Notes: generated by a model not told the origin, from the sequence alone. Shown: positions 41,383-50,551, counted from the first letter of the stretch. The stretch: DNA of 64,000 nucleotides from Cytobacillus suaedae (GCA_014960805.1 CP063163.1:793001-857000); one strand, 5' to 3'. Program-made: numbers and translations.

Positions 41383-42249
41383 ATGCAATATAGATTGCTG
41401 GCGATCAACATCGATGGTACTTTATTACGTTCTAATGGTCGGATTCAGAGTGCAACAAAAGAAGCAATAGAATTTGTAAGGAAGAAAGAAGTTTATGTAA
41501 CACTAGTAACAAACAGAAACTTTCAATCAGCTAAAAAGGTAGCAAAAGCCCTGAAACTAGATACGCATATTATTACCCATAATGGAGCTTTCATTGGACA
41601 ATCAATTGATAAACCTATCTATCAAAGCAGATTATCTGAGGAGAAAACCTTTAATCTTGTTCAGGTTCTAGAAAACTTTGATTGTAATATCCGTCTTGTA
41701 CACGAAAGGTTCTCGATTGGTACAAAAATGAAGATGCCTGGAAATATGGTAGCAAAAGCGGTCTTGGGAACAGGAGACCCACTTTTTTACCCAATGCAAT
41801 TCGTAGAATCACTTGGTGATTACTTACTTGATCATCCCGTGGCACCACCGAAAGTGGAAGCATTTTTTTTAACAGAAGAAGAATGCAACCGAGCTAAGGA
41901 AACGATAGCAGATGCCTTTGATGATATCGCTGTAACAAGTGGAGAAAAATTGAGGCTAGAATTTATGCCAAAAGGAGTCTCCAAGTTAAGCGGGCTTCAA
42001 ATACTAGGAAGACAAGTAGGTGTCCCTTTATCTAAAACAGTTGTTATCGGGGATTCTGAAGATGACATACCTATGATTGAAGCAGCAGGCTTGGGTGTGG
42101 CAATGTGGAATTCATCTAAAGAGGTAAAGAAAGCAGCAAACTGGATTACGAGGTCGAATGATCAGAATGGCGTAGCTTATATGATAAAAGAGCACTTCAG
42201 AATGCAGCAAAGAATGAATTTTATCCGCAATATGAAAATAGAAAAATAA
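41383..42249 (+). CDS. yhaX: HAD-superfamily protein YhaX
   Basis: 288 residues, the length of B. subtilis YhaX, a sporulation-phase gene. It has a Cof-type HAD fold with cap: motif II VTNR, motif III Lys in MPKGVSKLSG, motif IV GDSEDDIPMIEAAG. Motif I reads LAINIDGTLL, so the nucleophilic Asp of DxDGT is Asn and phosphatase activity by the usual route should be lost or very low. The tail EHFRMQQRMNF fits YhaX. GAGGGGGAG precedes the ATG. The next gene is hemZ, as in B. subtilis. Confidence 0.87.
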   Translation: MQYRLLAINIDGTLLRSNGRIQSATKEAIEFVRKKEVYVTLVTNRNFQSAKKVAKALKLDTHIITHNGAFIGQSIDKPIYQSRLSEEKTFNLVQVLENFDCNIRLVHERFSIGTKMKMPGNMVAKAVLGTGDPLFYPMQFVESLGDYLLDHPVAPPKVEAFFLTEEECNRAKETIADAFDDIAVTSGEKLRLEFMPKGVSKLSGLQILGRQVGVPLSKTVVIGDSEDDIPMIEAAGLGVAMWNSSKEVKKAANWITRSNDQNGVAYMIKEHFRMQQRMNFIRNMKIEK

Positions 42250-42255
42250 AATTGC

Positions 42256-42304
42256 GTAAAGACTGCCTGTAGGATAGGATTCCCTACACATTGGCAGTCT
42301 TTAC
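42256..42304 (+). terminator. Terminator-like hairpin after yhaX
   Basis: GTAAAGACTGCC and GGCAGTCTTTAC pair perfectly over 12 bases, with TGTAGG/CCTACA inside. No long T-tract, so it may slow more than stop. Confidence 0.6.
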
Positions 42305-42383
42305 TGTTGCTATTAAAAATAGTATTTTGTACACTTAAATAAGTCTTTTTTATAAAATCACAAGACTTTGAAAGGTGATTACA

Positions 42384-43910
42384 TTGAAAATTTTGTTTCA
42401 AGGAATAAACGATGAGCGCTTTCACCGCCCACTCAGTTTAATAACTGACCTTTTTTACGAGGAAAGTGAGCTTGTTTTTTCAGAGGTTGAAAATCCAGAC
42501 CTTTTCATAGATATTACACTTACTGATAATGGCACAACCATTTCTTCACATGCGCAGTTAAGGGACATCCAAACTGGCCAAACGTGTGAATCGACTTTTA
42601 ATCAAGATGTATCTCATATCACAAATGACAAAGAACGATTTAAACGTATCAAGCATTCCGTTTCTTATGTATACGTCACTGTTTTGCAGGAGCTAACGGG
42701 TGTAACTCAGCAGTGGGGAGTTTTAACTGGCATTCGACCTACTAAACTTCTTCATAAACGACTTCATTCTGGCATGGATAAGGATACTGCACACCAGCAA
42801 TTAAAAGATGAGTATTTAATCACGGATGAAAAAATGGAACTGATGCAGGAAATTGTTGACCGCCAGCTGGCTGTTGTCCCAGACTTATATGAGTTGAAAA
42901 ATGAAGTGAGTATTTATATTGGAATTCCTTTTTGTCCAACAAAGTGTGCCTATTGTACATTTCCAGCTTATGCAATAAATGGTCGCCAAGGCTCAGTAGA
43001 ATCCTTTTTAGGTGGACTACATTATGAAATAAAAGAAATTGGACAATGGTTAAAGGAAAATGACATTAAGATTACAACGGTTTATTACGGCGGTGGAACT
43101 CCGACTAGTATTACAGCCGAAGAAATGGACATGTTGTATGAAGAAATGTATCAATCCTTTCCTGATGTAAATAAAATAAGAGAGATTACCGTTGAAGCAG
43201 GAAGACCAGATACGATTACACCAGAGAAGCTGGAAGTTCTTAATAAGTGGAACATAGACCGAATCAGTATAAATCCACAATCGTATATCCAAGAGACTTT
43301 AAAGGCAATTGGGCGTCATCATACTGTTGAAGAGACGATCGAAAAGTTCCATTTAGCTCGAAAAATGGGAATGAACAATATTAATATGGATTTAATCATC
43401 GGCTTACCTGGAGAAGGGGTTGAGGAGTTCAACCATACGCTAGGTGAAACAAAAAAGCTCATGCCAGAATCCTTAACCGTTCATACGCTTTCTTTTAAAC
43501 GTGCTTCAGAAATGACAAAAAATAAAGAGAAATATAAGGTAGCAGGTAGAGAGGAAATTGGTCAAATGATGGATAATGCCACAAAATGGACCAAGGCTCA
43601 TAACTATGCTCCGTATTACTTATACCGTCAAAAAAATATACTTGGTAACCTTGAGAATGTTGGCTATGCCATTCCAGGCCAAGAAAGTATCTATAATATT
43701 ATGATCATGGAGGAACAGCAATCAATTATTGGATTAGGCTGTGGTGCATCTAGCAAATTTGTTGATCCGAACACAGGTAAAATTACACGCTTTGCCAACC
43801 CAAAGGATCCTAAATCCTATAATGATGGCTTCATTCACTACACGGAGGAAAAAATCAAAATATTAGATGAGCTATTCCAAACAAAAAAGTGGTCTCAGGC
43901 TAATGCCTAG
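42384..43910 (+). CDS. hemZ: Radical SAM coproporphyrinogen dehydrogenase-like HemZ
   Basis: Oxygen-independent coproporphyrinogen oxidase-like enzyme, 508 residues. The first 160 residues are the HemZ-specific domain with TGIRPTKLLHKRL; the radical SAM barrel has the cluster motif CPTKCAYC (CxxxCxxC), YYGGGTPTS, and EITVEAGRPDTI; the C-terminal domain has MIMEEQQSIIGLGCGASSKF. TTG start with AAAGG 8 bases before, giving the family start MKILFQGINDERFHRPL. It follows yhaX as in B. subtilis. True activity on coproporphyrinogen is not certain for HemZ. Confidence 0.92.
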   Translation: MKILFQGINDERFHRPLSLITDLFYEESELVFSEVENPDLFIDITLTDNGTTISSHAQLRDIQTGQTCESTFNQDVSHITNDKERFKRIKHSVSYVYVTVLQELTGVTQQWGVLTGIRPTKLLHKRLHSGMDKDTAHQQLKDEYLITDEKMELMQEIVDRQLAVVPDLYELKNEVSIYIGIPFCPTKCAYCTFPAYAINGRQGSVESFLGGLHYEIKEIGQWLKENDIKITTVYYGGGTPTSITAEEMDMLYEEMYQSFPDVNKIREITVEAGRPDTITPEKLEVLNKWNIDRISINPQSYIQETLKAIGRHHTVEETIEKFHLARKMGMNNINMDLIIGLPGEGVEEFNHTLGETKKLMPESLTVHTLSFKRASEMTKNKEKYKVAGREEIGQMMDNATKWTKAHNYAPYYLYRQKNILGNLENVGYAIPGQESIYNIMIMEEQQSIIGLGCGASSKFVDPNTGKITRFANPKDPKSYNDGFIHYTEEKIKILDELFQTKKWSQANA

Positions 43911-43927
43911 GACCACTTATTTTTTTT
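43886..43927. terminator. Bidirectional terminator overlapping the hemZ stop
   Basis: AAGTGGTC and CAGGC, loop TAAT, GCCT and GACCACTT, with T-runs on both strands (ATTTTTTTT plus, TTTTTT minus). It includes the last codons of hemZ and of the converging gene. Confidence 0.85.
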
Positions 43928-44344
43928 ATAAACACTTGTGATTAAGATAAAACCAACTATCACTCCAGTTGTCTTGTATGTAGAAACCTCTGTTAATAGG
44001 TACCCCAGATGAGATGGGAGTCTCAAAAACTGTAAATAAAAATGAAAGATAAAATAGAGTGTAAAGTAAAGAGCAGGAAGCCCGATAAAGATTAACTTTA
44101 AATAATTTACCCCCCATCTACCCTCTTTTTGTCTTTCTTTTAAAAGATAAGGCAATCCAATTAACAATCCCATTGGTATAAATAGTAATAGTCTATATAT
44201 AGTCCAAGGAAACAGACTAAAACTCTCTGTAGCAATTTGCTTTAATTTAACATCAACGTAACTAGTGAAAAGTAGTACTCCAAATAAAAGGAAGGAATAT
44301 AAAATATAATGAAAAACCTTTGTTTTAATTTCTATCACCTCCAA
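43907..44344 (-). CDS. Four-helix membrane protein, unknown
   Basis: About 140-145 residues with four hydrophobic helices (about 12-30, 47-66, 82-102, 124-140) and basic loops. The start is uncertain. A perfect GGAGGTGAT (44334-44342) lies within the frame's first codons, and the codon at ideal distance is ATT (44329); the only usual starts are a TTG at 44344 and a GTG inside the site. It ends in the terminator it shares with hemZ; the stops overlap by 4 bases. No family recognised. Confidence 0.6.
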   Translation of the reverse strand: MEVIEIKTKVFHYILYSFLLFGVLLFTSYVDVKLKQIATESFSLFPWTIYRLLLFIPMGLLIGLPYLLKERQKEGRWGVNYLKLIFIGLPALYFTLYFIFHFYLQFLRLPSHLGYLLTEVSTYKTTGVIVGFILITSVYKKNKWS

Positions 44345-44482
44345 TTCTCTTGAAAAAACCTTCTATATTTCTATGTTTCTATACTCTTTAAAATTACCCC
44401 CCATAAGCCCTAATTAAGAAAGACATAATAAAGTTAACTTCAACGTATTTTAGTAGAAGAACAATTCTATAGGAGGTAATTT

Positions 44483-44980
44483 ATGTCCGATCAACTGAAG
44501 CAATTTTTACTCTCACAGTTTGCTGCATGTCATGATGAGGAGGGCTGGTTTGTTCCATTACATAAGTCTCTAGATGGACTAACAGCAAAGGATGCTTTGT
44601 GGAAAGAAGAGGAGAACTCCAATTCAATATGGGGGATTGTTTCTCATCTAACTTTCTGGAACCAGCAATACTTGAACCGTTTTTTAGAAAGACCTTTATC
44701 TGAAGAAACGATTAACAATAGCGAAACCTTTAGTGAGCCAAATCATGAAGCAATGGAAGTTGAGTGGTTTTCAGAAGTTGTTAAAACACTAGCGGTAATG
44801 TCAGAATGGCGTGAAGCGATAAAGCTATGTGATCCAGCAAAATTAATGAGTCCAGTAAGAGAGAAATCTGAAGAGCCCTGGATAAATACAATCGCTCATA
44901 TTAACATTCACACCGCCTATCATATTGGTCAAATTGTCCAAATTAGAAAGTTACAGGGAACCTGGAATATAAATGTATAG
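44483..44980 (+). CDS. DinB-family protein
   Basis: A 165-residue four-helix protein of the DinB/YfiT type, likely a metal-dependent thiol transferase or hydrolase. Metal-binding histidines fit HLTFWNQQYLNRFLE (about 57) and IHTAYHIGQIVQIRKLQG (about 144-148), the family's usual places. AGGAGG precedes the ATG. It stands alone at the start of the segment that is not in the B. subtilis order. The substrate cannot be told; bacillithiol is the common guess for the family. Confidence 0.82.
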   Translation: MSDQLKQFLLSQFAACHDEEGWFVPLHKSLDGLTAKDALWKEEENSNSIWGIVSHLTFWNQQYLNRFLERPLSEETINNSETFSEPNHEAMEVEWFSEVVKTLAVMSEWREAIKLCDPAKLMSPVREKSEEPWINTIAHINIHTAYHIGQIVQIRKLQGTWNINV

Positions 44981-45133
44981 CCAATTAGTTTACGAATAAT
45001 TCGGAATATTAGAAGGATTTTTAATGCTATATGATGAATTATTTTAACTAACTAGAAAGTAACTTTGAATTCAAAGTTACTTACTTCTTTTATGAAAACG
45101 TTTTCCAACTGGGTAGTGAAAGGGGAGAAAGTC

Positions 45134-46273
45134 GTGACTGCACGTTATTTACAAGAGGAACATCACATATTTCGGGATGCCTTTCGAAAATTTTTAGAAA
45201 AAGAAGCATATCCCTACTATAATGATTGGGAAAAACAAGGACTGATACCACGTGAATTTTGGACGAAAATGGGAGACAATGGATTTCTTTGTCCGTGGGT
45301 AGAGGAACAATATGGTGGGTTAGGTGCAGATTTCGGTTATTCAACTGTAATTGGTGAAGAACTTGAAAAAGTTGGTTCAAGCACGATAGGTATAACATTA
45401 CATAATGATATTGTCGTTCCATATCTCGAAATCTATGGAACCGAAGAACAAAAGAGAAAGTGGCTTCCTAAATGTATCTCGGGTGAATGTATTACAGCAA
45501 TAGCAATGACAGAGCCAGGAGCAGGTTCCGACCTTGCAGGTGTCAAAACATCAGCTGTTAAGGATGGAGACCATTATATCGTAAATGGTCAAAAAACATT
45601 TATAACCAATGGTATTCTTGCTGATTTAATAGTAGTTGTTTGTAAGACAAATCCTAAAGAGAGACATAAAGGCATTAGCCTTCTTGTTATTGAGAGAGAC
45701 ACTCCTGGATTTTCTAGAGGTAGAAAGCTAGAAAAGGTTGGCCTTCATTCTCAGGATACAGCTGAACTAATCTTTGAGGATTCCAAGGTTCCAGCTTCTA
45801 ATTTATTAGGAGAAGAAGGAAAAGGATTTTATTATCTAATGGAACAACTGCAGCAGGAGCGTCTACTTGTTGCAATATCAGCACAAACCGCTGCTGAAGT
45901 CATGCTTAAGCAAACGCTAACTTATGTGAAGGAAAGACAAGCATTTGGTCAATCCATTAGTAAATTCCAAACAGTACAGTTTAGACTTGCAGAAATGGCA
46001 ACAGAAGTTGAAATAGGGCGGACATTTCTAGATGAATTAATCGAACAACATATAGCAGGCAAGGATGTAGTCACAAAGGTATCAATGGCAAAGTATTGGA
46101 TTACTGATATGGCCAAAAAAGTAGCCAATGAATGCATGCAGCTTCATGGTGGCTATGGATATATGGAAGAATACGAGATTGCAAGACGCTATCGAGATAT
46201 ACCAGTTTCCGCGATTTATGCAGGAACAAATGAAATCATGAAGACAATTATCGCAAAAAATATGGGGCTTTAG
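45134..46273 (+). CDS. Acyl-CoA dehydrogenase, long-chain type
   Basis: FAD enzyme for the first step of fatty-acid beta-oxidation, 379 residues. AMTEPGAGSDLAG and the FITNG flavin loop are clear. The EGT glutamate used by short- and medium-chain enzymes is Ala here (YAGTNEIMKTI), and a Glu stands at 242 in QQERLL, where long-chain and isovaleryl enzymes keep their base. GTG start with AAAGGGGAG 8 bases upstream; the frame opens 69 bases earlier without a ribosome site. It begins a run with ligase, dehydrogenase and thiolase. Confidence 0.9.
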   Translation: MTARYLQEEHHIFRDAFRKFLEKEAYPYYNDWEKQGLIPREFWTKMGDNGFLCPWVEEQYGGLGADFGYSTVIGEELEKVGSSTIGITLHNDIVVPYLEIYGTEEQKRKWLPKCISGECITAIAMTEPGAGSDLAGVKTSAVKDGDHYIVNGQKTFITNGILADLIVVVCKTNPKERHKGISLLVIERDTPGFSRGRKLEKVGLHSQDTAELIFEDSKVPASNLLGEEGKGFYYLMEQLQQERLLVAISAQTAAEVMLKQTLTYVKERQAFGQSISKFQTVQFRLAEMATEVEIGRTFLDELIEQHIAGKDVVTKVSMAKYWITDMAKKVANECMQLHGGYGYMEEYEIARRYRDIPVSAIYAGTNEIMKTIIAKNMGL

Positions 46274-46332
46274 CTCCCTTTGGGAGATTCAACAGTAATA
46301 TCACAAAAAAAGTATTTGGGAGATGATTGATT

Positions 46333-47955
46333 ATGATGAATGTACCTTTATTAGTGCCAACAATGCTAGAGCGTGCAGAGAAGTTTTTCCCGAAAAAACA
46401 AGTGATTTCAAGAACTGCTGAAGGAAAGAAAAGTCATACGTACAAAGAAATAGGTGAGAGAACAAGGCGATTAGCAAGTGCCCTAGAAAAACTAGGTGTC
46501 AAAAAGGGAGAACGAGTTGGAACGATTGCTTGGAATCATCATCGCCACCTTGAAAGCTACTTTGCGATTCCTGGGATAGGGGCTGTTTTACATACAATCA
46601 ATATTCGATTAGCCCCGAACCATATTTCCTATATTGTCAATCATGCGGAGGACCAGGTGCTACTCATCGATGAAGATCTACTACCGCTAGTAGAAAGTGT
46701 AAAAGATGAGTTATCAACGGTGAAAGCCTTCATTATCATGACTGAGAAGGATAGTCTACCTGAAACTAAATTACAGCCTGTCTATCACTATGAAGAATTA
46801 TTAAATGAAGGGAACCCAAACTTCCAATTTGTAAATGATATTGATGAAAATGAACCTGCAGGTATGTGCTATACGTCGGCAACAACGGGCAATCCAAAGG
46901 GTGTTGTTTACTCTCATCGAGGTATTGTTCTACACAGTATGGCATTAGGGCTAACTGATTGTTCAGGGCTATCAGAAAACGACGTGTCAATGCCAGTTGT
47001 CCCGATGTTCCATGTGAATGCATGGGGATTGCCTTTTGCTGCAACCTGGTTCGGTTCAACACAGGTAATGCCTGGACCTTATTTCACACCTAAAATTATT
47101 GCGGAGTTAATTGAGTCAGAGAAGGTGACAATGACCGCTGGAGTTCCAACAATCTGGTTAGGATTATTAAATGAATTAGAGCAAGGAAACTATGATACTA
47201 GTAGTATTACCCGTATCCTATGTGGAGGTTCAGCTGCTCCAAAAGGGATGATTAAAGCCTTTGAAATGAAATATAAAATACCTTTTGTTCATGCGTATGG
47301 AATGACGGAAACAAGTCCACTTGTAGTGCTATCAAGATTAAAGAGTTATCAACAAAACTTATCAGATGAAGAAAGATTAGATATACGCTCTAAGCAAGGA
47401 TCCTTAGTACCAGGTGTAGAGATGAAAGTCATTGGTAAAGATGGCGAAGTTGCTTGGGATGGGCAGGAAATGGGAGAGTTGTTACTCCGAGGACCATGGA
47501 TTGCAAGTGAATATTATAAAGACGAACGTACGACTGATGCTTTTAGAGATGGTTGGCTCCACACAGGGGATGTTGTAACAATTGATGAAGAAGGAATTAT
47601 AAAAATCGTTGATCGTACAAAAGATTTAGTGAAAAGCGGTGGAGAATGGATCTCTTCTGTGGATCTAGAGAATGCATTAATGGCGCATGAAGCTATTTTT
47701 GAGGCCGCGGTTATAGCTGTTCCACATGAACAATGGCAGGAGCGACCAATTGCTTGCGTAGTTCTTAAAGATGCCGGATATAAAGACAAGGTAACGAAAG
47801 AAGAAATTTATGAATTCCTAAAACCACAATTTGCCAAATGGTGGTTACCAGACGATATCCTTTTCTTAGATACAATTCCGAAAACATCGGTAGGCAAGTT
47901 CTTAAAAAGAGCGTTACGTGACCAGCTTAAAGAGCATTTAACGACACAAGCATAA
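46333..47955 (+). CDS. Acyl-CoA ligase (AMP-forming)
   Basis: Activates a fatty or other carboxylic acid to its CoA ester. 540 residues of the ANL family: P-loop YTSATTGNPKGVVYSH, the A5 motif HAYGMTETSPL, the A7 motif LHTGDVVTIDEEGIIKIVDRTKD, and the A10 lysine in PKTSVGKFLKRALRDQ. The chosen ATG is 10 bases after GGGAG; a TTG 6 bases earlier is also open. Chain length is not readable by eye, though it resembles medium/long-chain fatty-acid ligases. It lies 59 bases after the acyl-CoA dehydrogenase gene. Confidence 0.9.
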   Translation: MMNVPLLVPTMLERAEKFFPKKQVISRTAEGKKSHTYKEIGERTRRLASALEKLGVKKGERVGTIAWNHHRHLESYFAIPGIGAVLHTINIRLAPNHISYIVNHAEDQVLLIDEDLLPLVESVKDELSTVKAFIIMTEKDSLPETKLQPVYHYEELLNEGNPNFQFVNDIDENEPAGMCYTSATTGNPKGVVYSHRGIVLHSMALGLTDCSGLSENDVSMPVVPMFHVNAWGLPFAATWFGSTQVMPGPYFTPKIIAELIESEKVTMTAGVPTIWLGLLNELEQGNYDTSSITRILCGGSAAPKGMIKAFEMKYKIPFVHAYGMTETSPLVVLSRLKSYQQNLSDEERLDIRSKQGSLVPGVEMKVIGKDGEVAWDGQEMGELLLRGPWIASEYYKDERTTDAFRDGWLHTGDVVTIDEEGIIKIVDRTKDLVKSGGEWISSVDLENALMAHEAIFEAAVIAVPHEQWQERPIACVVLKDAGYKDKVTKEEIYEFLKPQFAKWWLPDDILFLDTIPKTSVGKFLKRALRDQLKEHLTTQA

Positions 47956-47974
47956 ACTACTATTCCTCAGTGAA

Positions 47975-48010
47975 ACCTTCTGTATGGGATCACTGGGGTT
48001 TCCGTTTTTT
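47975..48010 (+). terminator. Terminator after the acyl-CoA ligase gene
   Basis: CCTCAGTG can pair with CACTGGGG, or GAAACC with GGTTTC, followed by GTTTTTT. Two overlapping stem choices. Confidence 0.65.
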
Positions 48011-48044
48011 ATTAAGGTTCTATTGAGCTTGCCTGGTGAATTCC

Positions 48045-48075
48045 GCTGTAGATACTTGCTGTCCGTGGCGGTCAG
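48045..48075 (-). repeat. Degenerate end of a palindromic element
   Basis: TTCCGCTGTAGATACTTGCT and GTCCGTGG follow the pattern TTCCGCTGCAGGCACTTGCT and TTCCGCGG of copy D. Only this end is recognisable; the second 52-bp array follows at once. Confidence 0.45.
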
Positions 48076-48094
48076 TTAGCCTGGTGGCTGATTT

Positions 48095-48408
48095 GGACAG
48101 GTTTGAGTAGTAGGAGGGGAAACGAGTCTGAATACCGAGTTGATTCGGACAGGTTTGAGTAGTAGGAGAGGAAAACGAGTCTGAATACCCAGTTGATTCG
48201 GACAGGTTGAGTAGTAGAGGCAGAAAACGAGTCCGAATCCGGAGCTGATTCGGACAGGTTGAGCAGTAGGGGAGGAAAACGAGTCCGAATCTGGAGCAGA
48301 TTCGGACAGGTTGAGCAGTAGAGGTAGAAAACAAGTCTGAGTCCTGAGTTGATTCTGACAGATAGAGTAGTAGAGACAGAAAACTTGTCCGAATTCTGTG
48401 TGTGTTCA
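48095..48408. repeat. Six-copy tandem array, 52-bp period (second array)
   Basis: Units start at 48095, 48147, 48200, 48252, 48304 and 48356 (intervals 52, 53, 52, 52, 52). Each begins GGACAGGTTGAGTAGTAG, continues AGGAGGAAAACGAGTCCGAA and then TC-GAGTTGATTC. ATTCGGAC and GTCCGAAT are inverted arms. Period and arms match the array at 9613, but the middle is different. Confidence 0.9.
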
Positions 48409-48450
48409 TAGCCTTATACAAGATATCTTCTAGATGAAGGAGCAATTTAT

Positions 48451-49302
48451 ATGATAAAAAAAGTCACAGTAATTGGTGCTGGATTAATGGGTAATGGAAT
48501 TGCACAGTCGATGGCAACTGGTGGTAAAGAGATCATCTTATACGATATCTCTCAAGATGTGTTGGACCGTGGTATGAGCACGATTCAAAAAAGTCTAGCA
48601 CGTTTTGTGAAATCAGGACACCTATCAGCTGAGGTATCAAAACAAGCCTTAGATAATATCTCAACTACTTTAGATATAAATACAGCAGTTGCACAAGCTG
48701 ATTTAGTGATCGAGGCAGTCCCAGAAAACCTAGAATTGAAAAAAAAGATTTTTAAAGAGATAGATGAATATGTGAAGGATGAAGCTATACTAGCAACAAA
48801 CACTTCTGAACTTAGTGTAACAGCCATCGCTTCAGCAACGAGTAGAGCAGAAAAAGTAATTGGAATGCACTGGTTCAACCCGGCCCCGGTGATGAAGCTT
48901 ATTGAAATAGTAAGAGGTATTGATACATCAGAAGAAACAATCAATGCAATCGTACAAGTTTCCGAAGAAATCGGAAAAGAGACAGTGGTTGTAAAAGATA
49001 TGCAAGGCTTTGTAACAACAAGGGCGCTGGCTGCTCACCTTCTAGAATGTATGAGGATGTATGAAGAAGGAGTAGCAAGTGCACCGGATATTGATAAAGC
49101 GGTCCGCTTAGGTTTGAATTACCCGATGGGACCACTGGAGTTGGCGGACTATGTAGGCTTAGACACTATGTTGTTTGCTTCTGAAGGATTAGTTGAAGCC
49201 TATGGCGATCGCTTTCTCCCTCCACAAACGTTGAGGAAACTAGTCGAAGCGGGTCATTATGGTCGCAAAACAGGTAAGGGCTTTTATAACTACAACAAAT
49301 AA
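48451..49302 (+). CDS. 3-hydroxyacyl-CoA (3-hydroxybutyryl-CoA) dehydrogenase
   Basis: NAD-dependent step of beta-oxidation, 283 residues: nucleotide fold VIGAGLMGNGIAQSMATGGKEIILYD, the SELSVTAIA Ser/Asn region, catalytic His in IGMHWFNPAPVMKL, GFVTTRALAAHLLE, and LGLNYPMGPLELADYVGLD. The size is that of MmgB and Hbd. AAGGAG precedes the ATG. The thiolase gene begins 13 bases after it. A repeat array and terminator separate it from the ligase, so the run is at least two transcripts. Confidence 0.92.
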   Translation: MIKKVTVIGAGLMGNGIAQSMATGGKEIILYDISQDVLDRGMSTIQKSLARFVKSGHLSAEVSKQALDNISTTLDINTAVAQADLVIEAVPENLELKKKIFKEIDEYVKDEAILATNTSELSVTAIASATSRAEKVIGMHWFNPAPVMKLIEIVRGIDTSEETINAIVQVSEEIGKETVVVKDMQGFVTTRALAAHLLECMRMYEEGVASAPDIDKAVRLGLNYPMGPLELADYVGLDTMLFASEGLVEAYGDRFLPPQTLRKLVEAGHYGRKTGKGFYNYNK

Positions 49303-49315
49303 GGGAGATATTTAT

Positions 49316-50467
49316 ATGAATCGTGAAGTAGTAATAGTCGAAGCAGTACGAAGTCCAGTTGGGAGAAGAAATGGAGTATTTCGAGAGGTACATCCAGTTC
49401 ATTTGGCCTCTCAGGTGTTAAATGAACTAATCAATAGAGCAGGAATTGAAAAAGGAATGGTAGAGGACATTGTTATGGGGTGTGTAACTCCGCTAGCTGA
49501 ACAGGGATTCAATATTGGGAGGTTAGCTTCACTTGAGGCAGGATTTCCAGTTGAGGTACCTGCTGTTCAGATTAATCGAATGTGTGGGTCAGGTCAGCAA
49601 GCCATTCATTTTGCTAGTCAGGAAATTAAGTCAGGTGATATGGACATTACGATTGCAGCAGGTGTTGAAAGTATGACAAAGGTTCCCCTCCTAAGTGATG
49701 GCAATGAACGAACCATTCCTGAATCATTATCTGCAAAATATCCCTTTGTACATCAAGGAGTATCAGCCGAGTTAATCTCTGAAAAATATGGACTGACTCG
49801 TAAAGACCTTGATGAGTATGCATTTGAAAGTCACCGAAGAGCCATTGCTGCTCAGGAACAGGGAATATTTGATCGAGAGATTGTCCCAATCGAAGGGATA
49901 GATAAAGAAGGTAATCGTTATTTAGTAAAAAAGGACGAGGGACCAAGAGCAGATACCTCTGTTGAAGTGTTGGCAGCTTTAAAATCTGTCTTTAAACCTG
50001 ATGGATTTATTACAGCTGGAAATGCAAGTCAAATGAGTGACGGGGCTGCAGCCCTATTATTAATGGAAGGTGAAAAAGTTAGGGAACTTGGTTTAAAGCC
50101 ACGTGCCCGTATTGTAAACCGAGTTGTTGTAGGCTCAGACCCAACTCTTATGTTAGATGGTGTTATTCCAGCAACCCAAAAGGTCCTAAAGAAATCAGGC
50201 TTAACAATAGAGGATATTGATTTGTTTGAAATTAATGAAGCTTTTGCCCCGGTTGTTTTATCATGGCAAAAGGAGCTTAATATTGATTTAGAAAAAGTAA
50301 ACGTTAATGGAGGAGCTATTTCCCTAGGTCACCCACTCGGAGCAACAGGAACAAAGCTACTGACAACTTTACTTCATGAGCTGGAACGCCGTAAAGGCCG
50401 TTATGGACTGTTAACCATTTGTATCGGTCATGGCATGTCGACAGCTACTATAATTGAGAGAATCTAG
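49316..50467 (+). CDS. Acetyl-CoA acyltransferase (thiolase)
   Basis: Cleaves 3-ketoacyl-CoA in beta-oxidation or joins two acetyl-CoA. 383 residues: nucleophile Cys90 in NRMCGSGQQA, NGGAISLGHPLGATG with the catalytic His, and CIGHGMSTA with the second Cys (usually CxGxG; here His takes the place of a Gly). The ATG with AAGGGAG upstream is chosen; the frame is open 57 bases earlier inside the previous gene. It forms a two-gene unit with the dehydrogenase. Confidence 0.92.
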   Translation: MNREVVIVEAVRSPVGRRNGVFREVHPVHLASQVLNELINRAGIEKGMVEDIVMGCVTPLAEQGFNIGRLASLEAGFPVEVPAVQINRMCGSGQQAIHFASQEIKSGDMDITIAAGVESMTKVPLLSDGNERTIPESLSAKYPFVHQGVSAELISEKYGLTRKDLDEYAFESHRRAIAAQEQGIFDREIVPIEGIDKEGNRYLVKKDEGPRADTSVEVLAALKSVFKPDGFITAGNASQMSDGAAALLLMEGEKVRELGLKPRARIVNRVVVGSDPTLMLDGVIPATQKVLKKSGLTIEDIDLFEINEAFAPVVLSWQKELNIDLEKVNVNGGAISLGHPLGATGTKLLTTLLHELERRKGRYGLLTICIGHGMSTATIIERI

Positions 50468-50498
50468 ACTTGAACGAGGAGTCTAAAAAGCAAAAAAT

Positions 50499-50546
50499 AA
50501 GGAACTCACTAGCTCGAACATTCGAGAGTGAGTTCCTTTAGTTTTT
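50499..50546. terminator. Bidirectional terminator after the thiolase gene
   Basis: AAGGAACTCA and TGAGTTCCTT, with CTCGAA/TTCGAG inside. T-rich on both sides (TTTAGTTTTT plus, TTATTTTTTG minus), serving the converging permease gene too. Confidence 0.88.
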
Positions 50547-50551
50547 ATCGA

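Noticed and set aside
48020-48445. A minus-strand 141-codon frame over the second array
   Set aside because: The frame is a translation of the tandem repeat (recurring ESxxxSD-like text), has no ribosome site and no counterpart in the first array.
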